Assembly (NCBI RefSeq): GCF_900141995.1
Contig: NZ_FQZA01000004.1
Coordinates: forward strand, 124,001 to 188,000
Length of the DNA stretch: 64,000 nucleotides
Source of the DNA: Palleronia salina
Lineage (GTDB): Bacteria > Pseudomonadota > Alphaproteobacteria > Rhodobacterales > Rhodobacteraceae
Direction of reading: 5' to 3'
Numbering within the stretch: the first letter of the stretch is position 1; every line of letters begins with the position of its first letter. Made by a program: the position numbers and the translations under genes. This document shows, in pieces, positions 1 to 7,930 of this stretch. A model generated the notes under the pieces. It had not been told where the DNA came from. It did no database searches and saw only the letters and a program-made list of their open reading frames with translations.

Positions 1-1456
1 CGGGGCGTTCGTTGGCCAGGTGGCTGCCGATGAAACCCGAGGTCGCGCCGATCTCGAGGTAGTGGGCGAATTCGGGCAGCATTTTCGGCACGTTGCGCGC
101 CAGGTTGCGCTCGAACTTGCCCTCGGTGATCTGGAGCAGGCCCGGCGGGGTGAACAGCCGCGGATCGCAAGGCAGCTCGACCGAGTGGTTGCGGACCCAC
201 TCCATCGGCGGATCGGCGGTCATGTCGGGGATGTCGCGCACGTACGTGTCAACCGGCAGGATCATGCGGTCCAGCGGCTCTTTCGCCTTCTCGTCGCTGC
301 GCTTGATGGCGGCGCGCCTTTCCATGTCCTTCATCTTGGCGGCGATGGCCTCGGGGTCGCGTTCCTTCGGCGGCTTGGCCTCGACCTGGGTGATGGGAAT
401 CTGCGAGGCGGCGTTCAACTCGGCCACGAAGGCCTCGTATTCGGGGCCGCCCTTGAACGCGGCCAGGCGCGCCTCGACCCGCTCCAACGCGGCGTGGTGC
501 AGGCTGTTCAGCATCGGGTCCGTCAGCAGCCCCTCGAAGATTTCCCGCCGCCGGTCCGAGTAGCGCAGCATGGCGTCGTCGCGCACCTCGTTGCGGTCCT
601 GAAGCGCCCAGTACTCGTGATTGTACTTGTTGGCCTTGTTGTTGACGTTGCCGCGGAACTTGCGGATCGCGTAGCTGTCGATGGATTTCACGGCATAGTG
701 GTTCATCTGCGCCCAATCGTAGCCGATGGTGCGCACGATGGACCGCCAGCCGCGGAACTTGAAATACTCCTCCATCTCGCGGCCCGAGCCGTTCAGCCAT
801 TTCACCGAGTGGGGATAGTCGGTGTCGAGCGTCTTGTTCTTCATCTTCGGGCGGTGGATGCCCAGCTTCCAGTGCTCGGGTTCGAACTGGAACAGGGTCT
901 TCACGCCCCAGCCCTTGTTCCACATGGGCGGCGCGGCCATCAGGTATTGCTCGGTCACGAAATCGCGCGACCAGTGCTGCACCCCGCCCGACCCGAAGAT
1001 CCGCCAGGTGATGACCATGCCGTTGGCGCCCGCGTCCTTGATGCCGTCGATCATCCCGTCGAGGCTGCCGTCGCCGTGCTTGATGCACAGGAACTCGTCC
1101 GCGTCGAAGACCAGCACCCAGTCGCTCTCCATCACGACCGGCTCGTCCTGGGCGTACTTGATGGCCGAGGGCTGCGGCTTCAGCCCCTTGGGGATGTCGT
1201 TGCGGCGGTGGTGGACCAGCCCCAGCTCGTCCAGCCGGATCAGCATGGTGTCGGTGCCGTCCGTGCAATCGTTGGTGTAGACGACCAGGTCGGTGAACCC
1301 GACGGCGATATGATGAGCCACCCATTCCAGAAGATAGGGCCCCTCGTCCTTCATCATCGACACGGCGGTGACGCGCCCGTGGCGCGACGTATTCGGCACG
1401 GGCATCGCCGGGGCATCCGCCTTCACGGCCCGATCGGTCGTTTCAACGACTGGCAT
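1..1456 (-). CDS. Family 2 glycosyltransferase (Glyco_tranf_2_4 type), 3' end beyond window
   Basis: Predicted GT-A fold glycosyltransferase, probably acting on a surface polysaccharide. At least 485 residues are present and the C-terminus runs off the left edge. The N-terminal third has the family signature: VSMMKDEGPYLLEWVAHH near residues 32-49, followed by a YTNDCTDGT strand, and the acidic metal/nucleotide-sugar motif in LVFDADEFL. The remainder is charged and not assignable. The start at 1456 is chosen because AAGGGGG lies 5-6 bases upstream. An in-frame ATG at 1477 lacks a ribosome binding site. It is divergent from the glycosyltransferase and methyltransferase genes beginning at 1667. 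Acceptor and donor cannot be told from sequence. Confidence 0.8.
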   Translation of the reverse strand, partial: MPVVETTDRAVKADAPAMPVPNTSRHGRVTAVSMMKDEGPYLLEWVAHHIAVGFTDLVVYTNDCTDGTDTMLIRLDELGLVHHRRNDIPKGLKPQPSAIKYAQDEPVVMESDWVLVFDADEFLCIKHGDGSLDGMIDGIKDAGANGMVITWRIFGSGGVQHWSRDFVTEQYLMAAPPMWNKGWGVKTLFQFEPEHWKLGIHRPKMKNKTLDTDYPHSVKWLNGSGREMEEYFKFRGWRSIVRTIGYDWAQMNHYAVKSIDSYAIRKFRGNVNNKANKYNHEYWALQDRNEVRDDAMLRYSDRRREIFEGLLTDPMLNSLHHAALERVEARLAAFKGGPEYEAFVAELNAASQIPITQVEAKPPKERDPEAIAAKMKDMERRAAIKRSDEKAKEPLDRMILPVDTYVRDIPDMTADPPMEWVRNHSVELPCDPRLFTPPGLLQITEGKFERNLARNVPKMLPEFAHYLEIGATSGFIGSHLANERP

Positions 1457-1524
1457 ATTGCCCCCTTCCACGCTCATCGCCGGATACCGTGACACGGCCA
1501 TGCGGCGATTTTAAGGCTACTGGT

Positions 1525-1564
1525 CACGATCCGGCACAAATGAGACAAATCCGATGGGATCGTG
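1525..1564. repeat. Inverted repeat between divergent glycan genes
   Basis: CACGATCC (1525-1532) and GGATCGTG (1557-1564) are perfect 8-base inverted arms 24 bases apart in the intergenic space between the divergent genes starting at 1456 and 1667. It could be a regulator site or an RNA hairpin. No matching regulator gene is in the window. Confidence 0.35.
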
Positions 1565-1666
1565 CCGTTTTCCGCAATCTTGCCGCATTCCCGTCCTAAG
1601 CGTCTGCGAAACCCGATCATCATAAAGCCCCGCGCGCAATCGCGCGTGCAGCAAGGAGCAGGACAG

Positions 1667-2479
1667 ATGTCATCCCCGCAACGGCGCCCGGTCGCATCCC
1701 TCTGGATCGGCGAACGGCTGCAATACCTCAACCAGCTTTGCCTGGCGAGCCACGTGCAGCAGGGCCACCAGACCATTCTCTATACCACCCACAAGGTCGA
1801 GAACGTCCCCGAGGGTGTCGAGGTGCGCGATGCGAACGACGTGATGGCCATCGACCTGGAGCTGGTGCAGGGCACCTCGGCCTCGTTCTGGTCCAACGTC
1901 TTCCGCTACAAGATGATCAAGAAGGACGACGCGATCTGGATCGACTGCGACGCCTTCTGCCACCGCCCCTTCCCCGACGAGATGGACAATATCTTCGCGG
2001 GGCACGGCATGCGCGGCGCGCTGAACTGCGGCGTGGTGAAGATCCCGCGCGAGGGCGAGCTGATCGACATGCTGCTGGACTACTACGACAACCTCCCGGA
2101 CTACCCGCCCTGGTTCAACAAGAACCAGCGCAAGAAGCTGGACCGCCAGAAGGACGACGTTCCGCATTCCGAGAAGATCTACAAGGCCGAGCGCACCGCG
2201 TTCGGACCGCAGGCCTTCACCTACTTCGCGCAGCAGACGGGCGACTACGACAAGGCGATGACGCCCGATGTGCTCTACCCGGTGCCGTTCCAGCTGAACG
2301 ACATCTTCTACGACCCCCACGGACGGGTCGAAGGCTGGTTCACCGACAACACGTTGTCGGTCCATCTTTACACCAACGGAACCAAGCCCTGGTGGCGCAA
2401 GAACCCGCCGCTGGAAAATTCCTACGCCTGGCGGATGTGCCAGCAAGTGGGGATCGACCCGAAGCAGGCGCTGGAATAG
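1667..2479 (+). CDS. Putative glycosyltransferase with D-x-D motif
   Basis: A 270-residue soluble protein that looks like a glycosyltransferase of the capsular-polysaccharide/alpha-1,4-glycosyltransferase-like type. The N-terminus (SLWIGERLQYLNQLCLAS) and the following short strands match that fold, and IWIDCDAFCHRPFP near residues 98-111 supplies the acidic D-C-D metal/nucleotide-sugar motif. The C-terminal part carries SVHLYTNGTKPWW. The start is the ATG at 1667, preceded by GGAGCAGGAC. An upstream in-frame extension to 1562 has no ribosome binding site. It opens a tight gene run (4-base gap to the next gene) with two methyltransferases and another glycosyltransferase, which suggests assembly or decoration of a cell-surface glycan. 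Substrates are unknown. Confidence 0.65.
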   Translation: MSSPQRRPVASLWIGERLQYLNQLCLASHVQQGHQTILYTTHKVENVPEGVEVRDANDVMAIDLELVQGTSASFWSNVFRYKMIKKDDAIWIDCDAFCHRPFPDEMDNIFAGHGMRGALNCGVVKIPREGELIDMLLDYYDNLPDYPPWFNKNQRKKLDRQKDDVPHSEKIYKAERTAFGPQAFTYFAQQTGDYDKAMTPDVLYPVPFQLNDIFYDPHGRVEGWFTDNTLSVHLYTNGTKPWWRKNPPLENSYAWRMCQQVGIDPKQALE

Positions 2480-2483
2480 GGCC

Positions 2484-3194
2484 ATGGGTATCAGCCTGAT
2501 CCCGGCCGCCTTTCTGCTGCGCCATGCGGCCCACGTGAAAGACGCGAAAAGCGGCGTGATTTTGGGGCGGCAGAAGCTGCACATGAAGCCCGGCGCGCTG
2601 GACCGGTTCGTGAAACTGGCGCAGGCCAGTGGATACGACGTCGCGCCCGACGACCTGCGCCAGGAAGACGGCTTCACCGAGCGGCTGCTGGATGCCATCG
2701 GCTATCCCCGGCTGGCGGCACTGGACTTCACCGATGCCGAGGGGGCCGAGCATGTCCACGACCTGAACCTTCCCTTGCCTGACGCGCTGAAGGAACGGTT
2801 CGACCTGGTCATCGACGGCGGCACGACCGAGCACGTGTTCAACATCGGACAGGCCATCGACAACTGCTATGCGATGCTGAAGCCCGGCGGGCTGATGCTG
2901 GCCTACATCGCCTGCGACGGCTGGTTCGGGCATGGCTTCTTCCAGACCGGGCCGGACGTGCCGTGGCGCTATTGGCATCACACCCGCGGATGCGAGATGC
3001 TCGAGGTCAGCGTGGTGGGACGCCGCACGCCGCGCAAGATCGTCTCCATCCCCGACCCCACGGGGCGCCGGCGCGGGGGCGAGATGTTCTTCGAAGGTCC
3101 GCAGATGCTGCTTTACGCCGCGCGCAAGCCGCTGACCGCCCCGCCCTACGCGCCCCCGGTGCAGGGCCACTACGTCGAGGTAGCCCATGTCTGA
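2484..3194 (+). CDS. Class I SAM-dependent methyltransferase-like protein
   Basis: A 236-residue protein with a Rossmann methyltransferase core. The recognisable part is FDLVIDGGTTEHVFN, an amphipathic helix, then MLKPGGLMLAYI (about residues 109-145), which is the motif II/III arrangement of class I methyltransferases. A classical glycine-rich motif I is not obvious, so SAM binding is inferred rather than seen. It is 4 bases after the preceding glycosyltransferase and overlaps the next FkbM-type gene by 8 bases, so co-translation is likely. A role in glycan methylation fits the neighbours. A non-catalytic methyltransferase-like protein is the alternative. Confidence 0.6.
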   Translation: MGISLIPAAFLLRHAAHVKDAKSGVILGRQKLHMKPGALDRFVKLAQASGYDVAPDDLRQEDGFTERLLDAIGYPRLAALDFTDAEGAEHVHDLNLPLPDALKERFDLVIDGGTTEHVFNIGQAIDNCYAMLKPGGLMLAYIACDGWFGHGFFQTGPDVPWRYWHHTRGCEMLEVSVVGRRTPRKIVSIPDPTGRRRGGEMFFEGPQMLLYAARKPLTAPPYAPPVQGHYVEVAHV

Positions 3195-3882
3195 CACGAA
3201 GGCCGCCCAGCCCGAGAAGTCGCGCGCCGAGTTGCGCGCCGAGAAGATGATCCGCAAGCAGGAGCGCAACATGCGCGCGGCCGAGGCGCGGGGCTTCCTT
3301 GCGGGTGTCTGCGCGGTGCTGCGGCCCGGCGACATCGTCATGGACCTGGGCGCCAACCTGGGCGAGGTCACCGCACCGCTTGCCGAGACCGGCGCGCATG
3401 TGGTGGCCTACGAGCCCGATCCCTGGACCTTCGGCCAGCTGCGCGACCGCTTCGACGGGACCGACAATGTCGAGCTGGTCAATGCCGCCGTCGGCGCCAC
3501 CAGCGGCACCGTGCGGCTGATGCGGGCCGAGAACTTCGACGACAACCCCGAGGGCGCATCGGTCAAGGCCACCATCGTCGGCGGCGGCCGCTCCATCGAT
3601 GCCGAGGCGTCGGTCGAGGTGCCGCTGCTGTCCTTCGCCGACGAGGTCGCCCGCCTGACACGGGGCGACGGACGCATCGCGTTCTGCAAGATGGATATCG
3701 AGGGCGCCGAGCTGGACATCCTCGAGGATATCGTGGCGCGCAAGTCGCTCGACCCCGTGCAGACGCTGGTCGCCGAAACGCACGAGAACAAGTTCAAGGC
3801 CCTGCGCCCGCGATTCCGCGCGCTGCGCGACGCCGCGGCCGAGGCCTATCCCCGACGCCGGCTGAACCTCGACTGGATCTGA
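3187..3882 (+). CDS. FkbM family methyltransferase
   Basis: A 231-residue SAM-dependent methyltransferase of the FkbM family, which O-methylates sugars and other small hydroxyl substrates. Motif I is VMDLGANLGEVT (about residues 51-62), followed by VVAYEPDP for the ribose-binding acidic loop. The FkbM hallmark CKMDIEGAELDILEDI lies near residues 168-183. The N-terminal 35 residues are basic and helical. The gene begins inside the end of the preceding gene and ends 2 bases before the next start, so it sits inside one transcription unit of glycan-modifying enzymes. Family assignment is firm; the substrate is inferred only from context. Confidence 0.85.
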   Translation: MSDTKAAQPEKSRAELRAEKMIRKQERNMRAAEARGFLAGVCAVLRPGDIVMDLGANLGEVTAPLAETGAHVVAYEPDPWTFGQLRDRFDGTDNVELVNAAVGATSGTVRLMRAENFDDNPEGASVKATIVGGGRSIDAEASVEVPLLSFADEVARLTRGDGRIAFCKMDIEGAELDILEDIVARKSLDPVQTLVAETHENKFKALRPRFRALRDAAAEAYPRRRLNLDWI

Positions 3883-3884
3883 GC

Positions 3885-4769
3885 ATGACGCGCCCCAAGC
3901 TGACCTTCGCCTATATCGTCGAGCCGCCCGAGTACCAGACGCTGGCCTGCACGCTCCTGGCCTCGATCCGCAGCTTCTTCGGCCCCGAGGTCGCGGCCAT
4001 CGGCTATTGCCCCGCGCACCGGATGGACGAGCTGCACCCGGCGATCTTCAAGGCGCACGAGATCATGGGGGCCGAGATCCGGCCCATGGTGACCGAGGGC
4101 ATGTGGGACGAACCCTACCCCCACGGCAACAAGATCATCGCCGCGATGCAGCCGCGCGACAGCGAATATTCCGCCTTCGTCGACAGTGACGTCCTGTTCC
4201 TGCGCGACAACACGCCCGAGAACATCCTGAAGCCGGGCCATGTCTCGTGCTCGGTCGCGGCCTCGATGGTCTGGGCCGAGCAGGACATCTGGGACACGAT
4301 CTACGGCGCGCTCGACATGCCGATCCCCGACGAGCGGATCGAGTACATGCGCCGCCCCGTGGGCCCGGTCATCCCCTATTTCTCGGCCGGGTTGGTGAGC
4401 TTTCCCGAGGATCCGTCGTCGGGCGAGCGATTTCCGGATGTCTGGTACGACACCGCGCGGCGGCTCGACCGGCTCACCCATCTCGAGAACAGGCGCCCCT
4501 ATCTCGACCAGATGAGCCTGCCGCCCGCGATCCGGCGCGCCGGGCTCGACTGGAACATCCTGCCCGAGGAGCAGCATTACATCCTGGGCGGGCGGATCCG
4601 GGGCGAACCGCTGCCCGAGGACCGCGAGATCTTCACCATCCACTACCGCAAGACCGGCATCCTCAAGGAGCTTGGCCTGCACAAGTTCGCGCGCGGGCTG
4701 CTGGGCGAGCACACGGGCGTCAGCTTCGTGCGCCGGCTGACCGAGGCCCCAGAGAAGATCAAGGGCTGA
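3885..4769 (+). CDS. GT-A type glycosyltransferase-like protein
   Basis: A 294-residue protein with features of nucleotide-diphospho-sugar transferases. The N-terminus begins with a strand-turn segment (LTFAYIVEPPEYQ), and YSAFVDSDVLFLRD near residues 93-106 contains the DSD metal-binding motif. A second conserved patch is LDWNILPEEQHYI. No signal peptide or membrane helix is seen, so it should act at the cytoplasmic face. It is the last gene of the run starting at 1667. The next gene has its own promoter. Donor and acceptor are not predictable. Confidence 0.65.
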   Translation: MTRPKLTFAYIVEPPEYQTLACTLLASIRSFFGPEVAAIGYCPAHRMDELHPAIFKAHEIMGAEIRPMVTEGMWDEPYPHGNKIIAAMQPRDSEYSAFVDSDVLFLRDNTPENILKPGHVSCSVAASMVWAEQDIWDTIYGALDMPIPDERIEYMRRPVGPVIPYFSAGLVSFPEDPSSGERFPDVWYDTARRLDRLTHLENRRPYLDQMSLPPAIRRAGLDWNILPEEQHYILGGRIRGEPLPEDREIFTIHYRKTGILKELGLHKFARGLLGEHTGVSFVRRLTEAPEKIKG

Positions 4770-4852
4770 GCGGATGTCGGCCCGCGTGCCGGCCGCAATT
4801 GCGCCGGAATCTTCCAACCCCGCCCGACACTCGCGGCAAATTGGCCAAATTG

Positions 4853-4881
4853 TTGAACGTTTCCTCCGTCAGGACTACTAT
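4853..4881 (+). promoter_or_regulatory. Sigma-70 type promoter
   Basis: TTGAAC (4853-4858), a 17-base spacer and TACTAT (4876-4881) form one of the best housekeeping promoter matches in the window. The start of transcription would be near 4888, giving a leader of about 38 bases before the ATG at 4926. This separates that gene from the glycan cluster upstream. Confidence 0.6.
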
Positions 4882-4925
4882 CACGAGGCGCTTGGCACCC
4901 AAGGCGGCGGCGAAAGGCATTCGAC

Positions 4926-5777
4926 ATGAACTCGGTCACCGATCCGGTCGTCTTTGACGACTTCGACAGCCCTGACCCGGACGAGGCGCAGGATTTCTCC
5001 TACTCTCTCTGCGCCGATGTCCACGTGGCGCTGCAGCGCGCGGGGGCGGACCTTTTGATCTGCTTCGGCGACACCGCGCCCTTCGACCACGTGATCGACG
5101 AGCTCGAATGGTCGGTACTGAACGTCACATCGCCCTCGGCCGACGTGTTGACGCGGGACGAGGTCGTGGGCTTCTTCGACGCCATGGCCGACGGCACCCT
5201 GATTGATGAATTCGACCGGGTGCTGGTCCTCGGCACGGGCGAACTGGCCGGTGTCGCGCTGGGATACTCGGTCTGCGCGCCCATGGCGCGGGTGCTGATT
5301 CTCGCGCCGCGCGGCCCGCTGACCGATACCGAGCGTTTCCCGCCCAGCGCGGCGACCCTCGCGGCCGCCGAACGGGTGCAGGTCATCTACGACCCCATGG
5401 ACGACGACAGCGCCACGACCGCGCGCGCCATTTCCGAACGCGGCGCGGACCTGCTGCCCATGCGATTCGGCGAAAGCACCGGCGTGGTGACCGATCTCAA
5501 CCGCCTCGACGTGATGGAAACCCTGCTCGAGGATGCCATGGACCGGCAGCTGAGCCGCCTGTCCTTCTTCCGCATCCTGCGCGCCCGCCGCACCCGCGGC
5601 CCCTACCTGCGGCGGCTGAACGCCCGCCTGATCCAGTCCGACCGCGCCGTCCTGCGCGCCATGACCCTGCGCCATATCGGCACCAAGCTGGGGCGCCGCC
5701 GCTATCTCCAGGAATACGAGAAGCTGGCGCAGGAACTGACCGAGGCCGGCGTGCGGATCCCCGAACCGCGCGCCTGA
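4926..5777 (+). CDS. Conserved hypothetical protein, 283 aa
   Basis: I do not recognise a family. The protein is acidic at the N-terminus, has no signal peptide, and shows alternating strands and helices. Hydrophobic strands RVLVLGTGELAGVALGY and MARVLILAPRGP (about residues 98-125) resemble a nucleotide-binding or hydrolase-like alpha/beta core. The C-terminal 90 residues are strongly basic (many Arg, e.g. RILRARRTRGPYLRRL) and likely helical, possibly for RNA, lipid or polyanion binding. It starts with ATG after GAAAGG and has its own good promoter at 4853-4881. The next gene, pyrC, begins 50 bases downstream. Codon use is like the neighbours, so there is no sign of transfer. Confidence 0.6.
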   Translation: MNSVTDPVVFDDFDSPDPDEAQDFSYSLCADVHVALQRAGADLLICFGDTAPFDHVIDELEWSVLNVTSPSADVLTRDEVVGFFDAMADGTLIDEFDRVLVLGTGELAGVALGYSVCAPMARVLILAPRGPLTDTERFPPSAATLAAAERVQVIYDPMDDDSATTARAISERGADLLPMRFGESTGVVTDLNRLDVMETLLEDAMDRQLSRLSFFRILRARRTRGPYLRRLNARLIQSDRAVLRAMTLRHIGTKLGRRRYLQEYEKLAQELTEAGVRIPEPRA

Positions 5778-5827
5778 GCCCCCGCGCCCATCTGGCGCCG
5801 CCGCGCGCCGTGTTGTAGCGACGTGTC

Positions 5828-6865
5828 ATGGACCGACTGACCCTCCGCCGCCCCGACGACTGGCACCTGCACCTGCGCGACGGCGCCATGATGCGCGCCG
5901 TCCTGCCCCACAGCGCCGCCCATTTCGGCCGCGCCATCATCATGCCCAACCTCGTCCCGCCCGTGGTCACCGCGCGCGACGCGGCCGAGTACCGCGACCG
6001 CATCCTCGCCGCAAAGCCGCGCGGATCGGCATTCCAGCCGCTGATGACCCTCTACCTGACCGAAGAGACCGAGCTGCGCGACCTGCGCGCGGCGGCCGAG
6101 ATCGGCCTGATCACCGCCGTCAAGCTCTACCCGGCGGGCGCGACCACGAACTCGGCCTCGGGCGTGCGGGATTTCACCAAGGTCCGCCGCGTGCTGGAGA
6201 ACATGGCCCAGATCGGCCTGCCGCTCTGCGTGCATGGCGAGGTGACGGATCCCGAGATCGACATCTTCGACCGCGAGGCCGCGTTCATCGACCGCGTGCT
6301 CGACCCGATCCGCCGGGACGTGCCGGGCCTGCGGGTCGTGATGGAGCACGTGACGACATCGGACGCGGTGGATTACGTGCGCGGGGGCGGCGACGACATC
6401 GCGGCCACGATCACGACCCACCACCTGGTCATCAACCGCAACCACATCCTGGCGGGCGGGATCAAGCCGCACTACTACTGCCTGCCCGTGGCCAAGCGCG
6501 AGACCCATCGCCGGGCGCTGGTGGCCGCCGCCACCTCGGGGGAGGCGTCGTTCTTCCTCGGCACCGACAGCGCGCCGCATACCGACGCCGCCAAGCTGCA
6601 GCCCTGCGGCTGCGCCGGCTGTTTCACCGCGCCGAATACGCTCTCCGTCCTGGCCCAAGTGTTCGAGGCCGAGGGCGCTCTGGACCGGCTCGAGGCGTTC
6701 ACGTCGCTGAACGGCCCGGCCTTCTACCGGCTGCCCGTGAACACGGACACCATCACGCTCGAGCGGGGCGCGCCCGTCGAATACCCGGCGGCGATCGACA
6801 CCGACGACGGCCCCGTCACCGTCTTTGACCCCGGCATGCCGCTGCACTGGCGCGTGCTGGACTGA
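5828..6865 (+). CDS. pyrC: Dihydroorotase, class II
   Basis: Cyclises N-carbamoyl-L-aspartate to dihydroorotate in pyrimidine synthesis. At 345 residues it has the usual length of the E. coli-type (class II) enzyme. The metal-binding DWHLHLRDG lies at residues 10-18, and [12 protein letters not shown] near residue 98 carries the lysine expected to be carboxylated to bridge the two zinc ions. Further metal histidines are in the CVHGE and MEHVTT segments, and DSAPH supplies the catalytic aspartate. pyrE follows about 190 bases later with a long hairpin between them. The two steps flank dihydroorotate dehydrogenase in the pathway. High confidence. Confidence 0.96.
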   Translation: MDRLTLRRPDDWHLHLRDGAMMRAVLPHSAAHFGRAIIMPNLVPPVVTARDAAEYRDRILAAKPRGSAFQPLMTLYLTEETELRDLRAAAEIGLITAVKLYPAGATTNSASGVRDFTKVRRVLENMAQIGLPLCVHGEVTDPEIDIFDREAAFIDRVLDPIRRDVPGLRVVMEHVTTSDAVDYVRGGGDDIAATITTHHLVINRNHILAGGIKPHYYCLPVAKRETHRRALVAAATSGEASFFLGTDSAPHTDAAKLQPCGCAGCFTAPNTLSVLAQVFEAEGALDRLEAFTSLNGPAFYRLPVNTDTITLERGAPVEYPAAIDTDDGPVTVFDPGMPLHWRVLD

Positions 6866-6903
6866 AATCCCGGCCGCGCACCCTTTGCCGGCTGTCCGTC
6901 ACG

Positions 6904-6964
6904 TGAGTATTTCCGGACCAGTGATGGGGACACGCGCCCTGCATCACTGGTCCTCAAATACTCA
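6904..6964. terminator. Long hairpin between pyrC and pyrE (probable terminator)
   Basis: Arms 6904-6926 and 6942-6964 pair over 23 bases with only two mismatches. The 15-base loop can add a GGG/CCC pair. There is no clear T-run, so termination on the + strand is inferred. The left arm begins with GAGTATTT, the same octamer seen in the recurrent intergenic motif described elsewhere in this annotation. It could also be a repeat-derived palindrome. Confidence 0.5.
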
Positions 6965-7058
6965 TATCCGACGCCTTGAGTCCTTGCGACGGCGCCCTGG
7001 GACTTGGCGCGCGCGGCGCGGTGACATAGGCATCCGCCGTCAGCCGAAGGAGCGCGCC

Positions 7059-7733
7059 ATGATTCCCACTTCCTTCCCGCCCCGCGACGAGATCGCCCGC
7101 CTGAGTGCCGGAATGCTGCTCGAGGTCGGGGCGGTGCATTTCAATTCGCGCGAGCCCTTCACCCTGGCGTCGGGCCTGCCGTCGCCCACCTATATCGACT
7201 GCCGCAAGCTGATCTCGTTCCCGCGCATCCGGTCGACCCTGATGGATTTCCTGACCGTCACCGTTCTGCGCGACGCCGGGTTCGAGGCGTTCGACAACGT
7301 GGCGGGCGGCGAGACGGCGGGCATCCCCTTCGCCGCGCTGGTGGCCGAGCGGATGGCCCTGCCCATGACCTACGTGCGCAAGAAGCCGAAAGGGTATGGC
7401 CGCAACGCGCGGATCGAGGGCGTGATGGACGAAGGCCAGCGCGTCCTGCTGGTCGAGGATCTGACCACCGACGGCGGGTCCAAGCTGAGCTTCGTGGACG
7501 CCATCCGCGAAACCGGCGCCACCTGCTCCCACACCGCCGTCATCTTCAGCTACGGCATCTTCCCGGAAACCGAGACGACCCTGGGCGATCACGGCGTCAC
7601 GCTGCACAGCCTCTGCACCTGGTGGGACGTCCTTGCGGTGGCCCGCGAGCGGTCCGCCTTCGACGCCGAGACCCTGGCGGGGGTCGAGTCGTTCCTGTCG
7701 GATCCCCGCGCCTGGCAAGCCGCCCGCAGTTGA
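7059..7733 (+). CDS. pyrE: Orotate phosphoribosyltransferase
   Basis: Transfers phosphoribose from PRPP to orotate, giving OMP in UMP synthesis. The 224-residue protein has the PRPP-binding signature [14 protein letters not shown] (residues 130-143) and the [10 protein letters not shown] loop near residues 106-115 that supplies the catalytic lysines. The ATG at 7059 is chosen because AAGGAG lies just upstream. An in-frame extension reaching back to 6825 would run through pyrC and the hairpin. A perfect stem-loop 8 bases after the stop probably ends transcription. High confidence. Confidence 0.95.
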   Translation: MIPTSFPPRDEIARLSAGMLLEVGAVHFNSREPFTLASGLPSPTYIDCRKLISFPRIRSTLMDFLTVTVLRDAGFEAFDNVAGGETAGIPFAALVAERMALPMTYVRKKPKGYGRNARIEGVMDEGQRVLLVEDLTTDGGSKLSFVDAIRETGATCSHTAVIFSYGIFPETETTLGDHGVTLHSLCTWWDVLAVARERSAFDAETLAGVESFLSDPRAWQAARS

Positions 7734-7740
7734 TCCACCA

Positions 7741-7767
7741 CTTATCCCCGGCGGGTCTGGGGATAAG
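7741..7767 (+). terminator. Stem-loop after pyrE
   Basis: CTTATCCCC (7741-7749) and GGGGATAAG (7759-7767) form a perfect 9-base stem with a 9-base loop directly after the pyrE stop. No T-run follows, so it is either a factor-assisted terminator or an mRNA-stabilising end. Confidence 0.5.
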
Positions 7768-7930
7768 CCGCAGGCCCGTCTCCGCCCCGCCCCGCATCTG
7801 GTATGCGGACCACTAAGATGCGCAACCAGAGGTGCATGGTGCGGATCCGCCACCTACCCAAGAGGGCGCTTGATCGGGCGCGTCCGGGGGCCTAGGCAAA
7901 GGGCTCGAAACGACGACGCAGGGGTGTGGC

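Noticed and set aside
7741-7767. TTATCCCC motifs near dnaB as possible DnaA boxes/origin
   Set aside because: They differ from TTATCCACA, occur only as the two arms of one hairpin, and no AT-rich unwinding element or dnaA/dnaN/parAB gene is present.
7841-7850. GCGGATCCGC palindrome before dnaB
   Set aside because: A 10-base GC palindrome is expected by chance at this GC content, and nothing else marks it as an operator.
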